From contig JAUVFY010000010.1 of NCBI GenBank assembly GCA_030594025.1, forward strand, positions 1 through 16,986: a stretch of 16,986 nucleotides of DNA, in the 5' to 3' direction. Positions within the stretch are counted from its first letter, which is position 1, and each line of letters begins with the position of its first letter. Below the pieces are notes generated by a model. That model saw only the letters and a list, made by a program, of their open reading frames with translations, was not told where the DNA came from and ran no database searches. This DNA comes from Deltaproteobacteria bacterium (GTDB lineage: Bacteria > Desulfobacterota > GWC2-55-46 > JAUVFY01). Shown here piece by piece: positions 15,288-16,986 of the stretch. Position numbers and translations under genes: made by a program.

Positions 15288-16214
15288 ATGGCAAAGGTTC
15301 TCGAGGTGCCGGAAAATCTGGATTTAAAGGAAGATACCGGGGCCAAAAAAGATGAAGAAGAAAAGCTCGAGCACAATGAACCAACGGCATCAACTGACTC
15401 GATAAAAGCCTACTTCAACAATATCAAGAAACACCCCCTCCTTAAGCCCGACCAGGAGAGGGTGCTCGCCGGGAGGATAGCCCGGGGAGACAAGGAGGCC
15501 CGAAAGCAGATGATAGAGGCCAACCTGCGCCTCGTCGTGAACATCGCAAAGCGTTACATCTACCGGGGGCTACCGCTTCAGGACCTCATAGAGGAGGGGA
15601 ACATAGGGCTTATAAAATCGGTCGAGCGCTTCAAGGCCGCCAAGGGCTGCAAGTTCTCCACCTACTCCACTTACTGGATAAGGCAATCCGTGGAGAGGGC
15701 CATCGTCAACCAGTCCAAGATAGTGCGCATGCCCATTCACGTAACGAGCGACCTTTCCAGGATGATGAGGGCCACCAGGGAGCTTAAAGGCACGCTCAAC
15801 CGGGACCCCAGCGTAAAGGAACTCGCCGACAAGATGGGCGTTACAGGGCGGTATGTAACGAAACTCAAGGGCATATCGAGGAAGAGCTATTCACTCGACG
15901 CCACCATTAACGAGCTGAGTGATCAGAGCCTCCTTGATAAGCTCGAGGACGACAAGTTCCCTCTTCCCTTTGATGTTGTGGACGCCGAGAAGAGGGCCGA
16001 GGAGATAAGGCAGTGGCTCACCATGCTCGACCCCAACGAGAGCATGGTTTTAAGACTCAGGTTCGGCCTTGACGGCGAGCCCCAGACACTTGAGAGGGTG
16101 GGAAAACTCTTTGGCGTTACAAGGGAGAGGGTAAGGCAGATAGAGGCACGGGCGCTTGAAAAGCTCAAAAATATCGTAACGAAAAAAGAGATCAAATCAC
16201 CCGACTCCATATAG
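15288..16214 (+). CDS. rpoS: RNA polymerase sigma factor, RpoS-like (sigma-70 group 2)
   Basis: Alternative primary-like sigma factor, probably the general stress/stationary-phase sigma. 308 aa. An acidic N-terminal tail (about 1-40), then region 1.2 ([21 protein letters not shown]), region 2 (about 70-145, [48 protein letters not shown]), region 3 (about 150-220), and region 4 (about 235-300, [36 protein letters not shown]). It lacks the long region 1.1 of RpoD. The rpoS assignment rests on its place immediately after the nlpD-like gene and the surE-pcm cluster; sequence alone would also allow another group 2 sigma. Confidence 0.9.
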   Translation: MAKVLEVPENLDLKEDTGAKKDEEEKLEHNEPTASTDSIKAYFNNIKKHPLLKPDQERVLAGRIARGDKEARKQMIEANLRLVVNIAKRYIYRGLPLQDLIEEGNIGLIKSVERFKAAKGCKFSTYSTYWIRQSVERAIVNQSKIVRMPIHVTSDLSRMMRATRELKGTLNRDPSVKELADKMGVTGRYVTKLKGISRKSYSLDATINELSDQSLLDKLEDDKFPLPFDVVDAEKRAEEIRQWLTMLDPNESMVLRLRFGLDGEPQTLERVGKLFGVTRERVRQIEARALEKLKNIVTKKEIKSPDSI

Positions 16215-16219
16215 TTAAG

Positions 16220-16738
16220 ATGGTTGATATTCTAAAGACCACTATAAGGGAAGTCCCTGATTTCCCCAAAAAGGGGATACTCTTTAAGGACATAACGACC
16301 CTGTGCAAGGACCCTGTCTCTTTTCAGCGGATGGTGGATCTTCTCGGGCATCGCTACGTGGGTAGCCCCGTTGACCTTGTCGTCGGCATAGAGGCACGGG
16401 GGTTTATTGTGGGAGCTGCCCTTGCGTACAAGCTCGGGGCCGGGGTGGTGCTCGTAAGGAAACCCGGCAAACTCCCACACAAGACCTATAAGGCCACCTA
16501 TGAGCTTGAATACGGCGAAGATTCGCTCGAGATACACCAGGACGCTATAGAGAAAGGGCAGAAGGTCCTTATAGTGGATGATCTTCTGGCTACCGGAGGT
16601 ACGGCCGCCGCGGTTGTTGAGCTCGTCGAGCAGCTGGAAGGCGAAATCGTTGAATGTAGTTTCCTCGTTGAGCTTGATGAGCTCAAGGGCAGGGAAAAGC
16701 TCCTACCACATAAAACTTTTTCGTTGATAAGGTACTGA
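16220..16738 (+). CDS. apt: Adenine phosphoribosyltransferase
   Basis: Purine salvage: adenine + PRPP gives AMP + PPi. 172 aa, the usual length. Typical N-terminus [48 protein letters not shown]; and the PRPP-binding loop [14 protein letters not shown]. It begins 5 nt after the sigma factor stop, so it is probably co-transcribed, though without a strong SD. Its last codons contain the -35 of the tRNA promoter. Confidence 0.96.
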   Translation: MVDILKTTIREVPDFPKKGILFKDITTLCKDPVSFQRMVDLLGHRYVGSPVDLVVGIEARGFIVGAALAYKLGAGVVLVRKPGKLPHKTYKATYELEYGEDSLEIHQDAIEKGQKVLIVDDLLATGGTAAAVVELVEQLEGEIVECSFLVELDELKGREKLLPHKTFSLIRY

Positions 16739-16752
16739 GGTTTCCCTATAAT
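16724..16752 (+). promoter_or_regulatory. Promoter of the tRNA-Arg gene
   Basis: TTGATA (16724-16729), 17-nt spacer, TATAAT (16747-16752), a near-consensus sigma-70 promoter. The -35 overlaps the 3' end of apt; the expected start site is near 16759, about 30 nt before the tRNA. Confidence 0.75.
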
Positions 16753-16790
16753 ACTTTTCACAAAATCCACTGTCAATCACTTCAAACCAT

Positions 16791-16867
16791 GCCCCCGTAG
16801 CTCAGTAGGATAGAGCAACGGATTCCTAATCCGTGTGTCGGACGTTCGAATCGTCTCGGGGGCGCCA
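16791..16867 (+). tRNA. tRNA-Arg (anticodon CCT), CCA encoded
   Basis: Full cloverleaf: acceptor GCCCCCG pairs with CGGGGGC, D-arm GCTC..GAGC, anticodon stem ACGGA/TCCGT with loop TTCCTAA (anticodon CCT, reading AGG), T-arm loop TTCGAAT flanked by GGACG and CGTCT, discriminator G and encoded CCA. AGG is a frequent arginine codon in this window, so this is a heavily used tRNA here, unlike in E. coli. Confidence 0.96.
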
Positions 16868-16883
16868 AATTTTTCTTTTGGAA

Positions 16884-16985
16884 TCAATGTATTATCCCCT
16901 TTTCCTCAAGTGCTGTCTTACCTGAAAACTCCGCTTTTTCCTCGATTGTAACCGTTTTGTAACCATTTTGTCCCTGATGATACTC
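16884..16985 (-). CDS. Possible 3' end of a minus-strand gene (partial)
   Basis: A minus-strand frame is open from the window edge for 33 codons to TGA (16884-16886), reading ...NGYKTVTIEEKAEFSGKTALEEKG... Its Glu/Lys-rich composition looks protein-like, but 33 open codons can occur by chance and I recognise no family. It would converge on the tRNA. Confidence 0.25.
   Translation of the reverse strand, partial: EYHQGQNGYKTVTIEEKAEFSGKTALEEKGIIH
16947..16968 (+). repeat. 11-bp tandem repeat, two copies, one mismatch
   Basis: TGTAACCGTTT (16947-16957) followed directly by TGTAACCATTT (16958-16968), 80 nt downstream of the tRNA. A third unit starts TGT but diverges. Role unknown. Confidence 0.45.
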
Positions 16986-16986
16986 C

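Noticed and set aside
1..16986. CRISPR arrays, insertion sequences, phage or toxin-antitoxin genes
   Set aside because: No regularly spaced repeats, transposase, integrase or terminal inverted repeats were seen.

Overview
The window is a bacterial chromosome segment with two main blocks. The first (1 to about 9776, all on +) is a [NiFe]-family uptake hydrogenase operon: the 3' end of the small subunit, the large subunit, a membrane cytochrome b, a HyaD-type maturation protease, then hypA, hypB, hypF, hypC, hypD and hypE, and a small two-helix membrane protein. The key observation is that the large-subunit frame does not really end at the TGA at 2260-2262. This TGA sits exactly where the first cysteine of the C-terminal active-site motif DPCxxCxxH should be. 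Reading it as selenocysteine gives DP-U-MAC-AVH plus the usual 15-residue cleavable tail, ending at the TAA at 2326-2328. A 7-bp hairpin right after the TGA looks like a bacterial SECIS element. The small subunit independently carries the extra cysteine expected in [NiFeSe] enzymes. I therefore read this as a [NiFeSe] hydrogenase whose large subunit would be truncated by standard gene calling.

The middle (9842-11710, minus strand) holds an N-terminally anchored alpha/beta hydrolase that appears to contain a -1 frameshift, and a zinc-dependent medium-chain alcohol dehydrogenase.

The last block (11964-16867, +) is the stationary-phase/housekeeping neighbourhood surE - pcm - yqaA-like - LOG-like gene - nlpD-like lipoprotein - rpoS-like sigma factor - apt, followed by tRNA-Arg(CCT). 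The genes overlap or nearly touch. Clear promoter candidates lie before the sigma factor gene and before the tRNA.

Organism: the surE-pcm-nlpD-rpoS order, a Gram-negative-type lipoprotein/LytM gene, and a periplasm-type uptake hydrogenase with a selenocysteine suggest an anaerobic Gram-negative bacterium of the former Deltaproteobacteria (Desulfobacterota-like) or a nearby phylum. By eye, AGG (Arg) and ATA (Ile) codons are very common, unlike E. coli. This placement is an inference from gene order and style; no marker was searched.

How the genes work together: HypE/HypF make the CN ligand, HypC/HypD assemble Fe(CN)2CO, HypA/HypB deliver nickel, the protease trims the large-subunit tail, and the mature heterodimer is held on the membrane by the small-subunit C-terminal helix and passes electrons from H2 to quinone through cytochrome b. 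The selenocysteine machinery (selA, selB, selC, selD) must lie outside this window.
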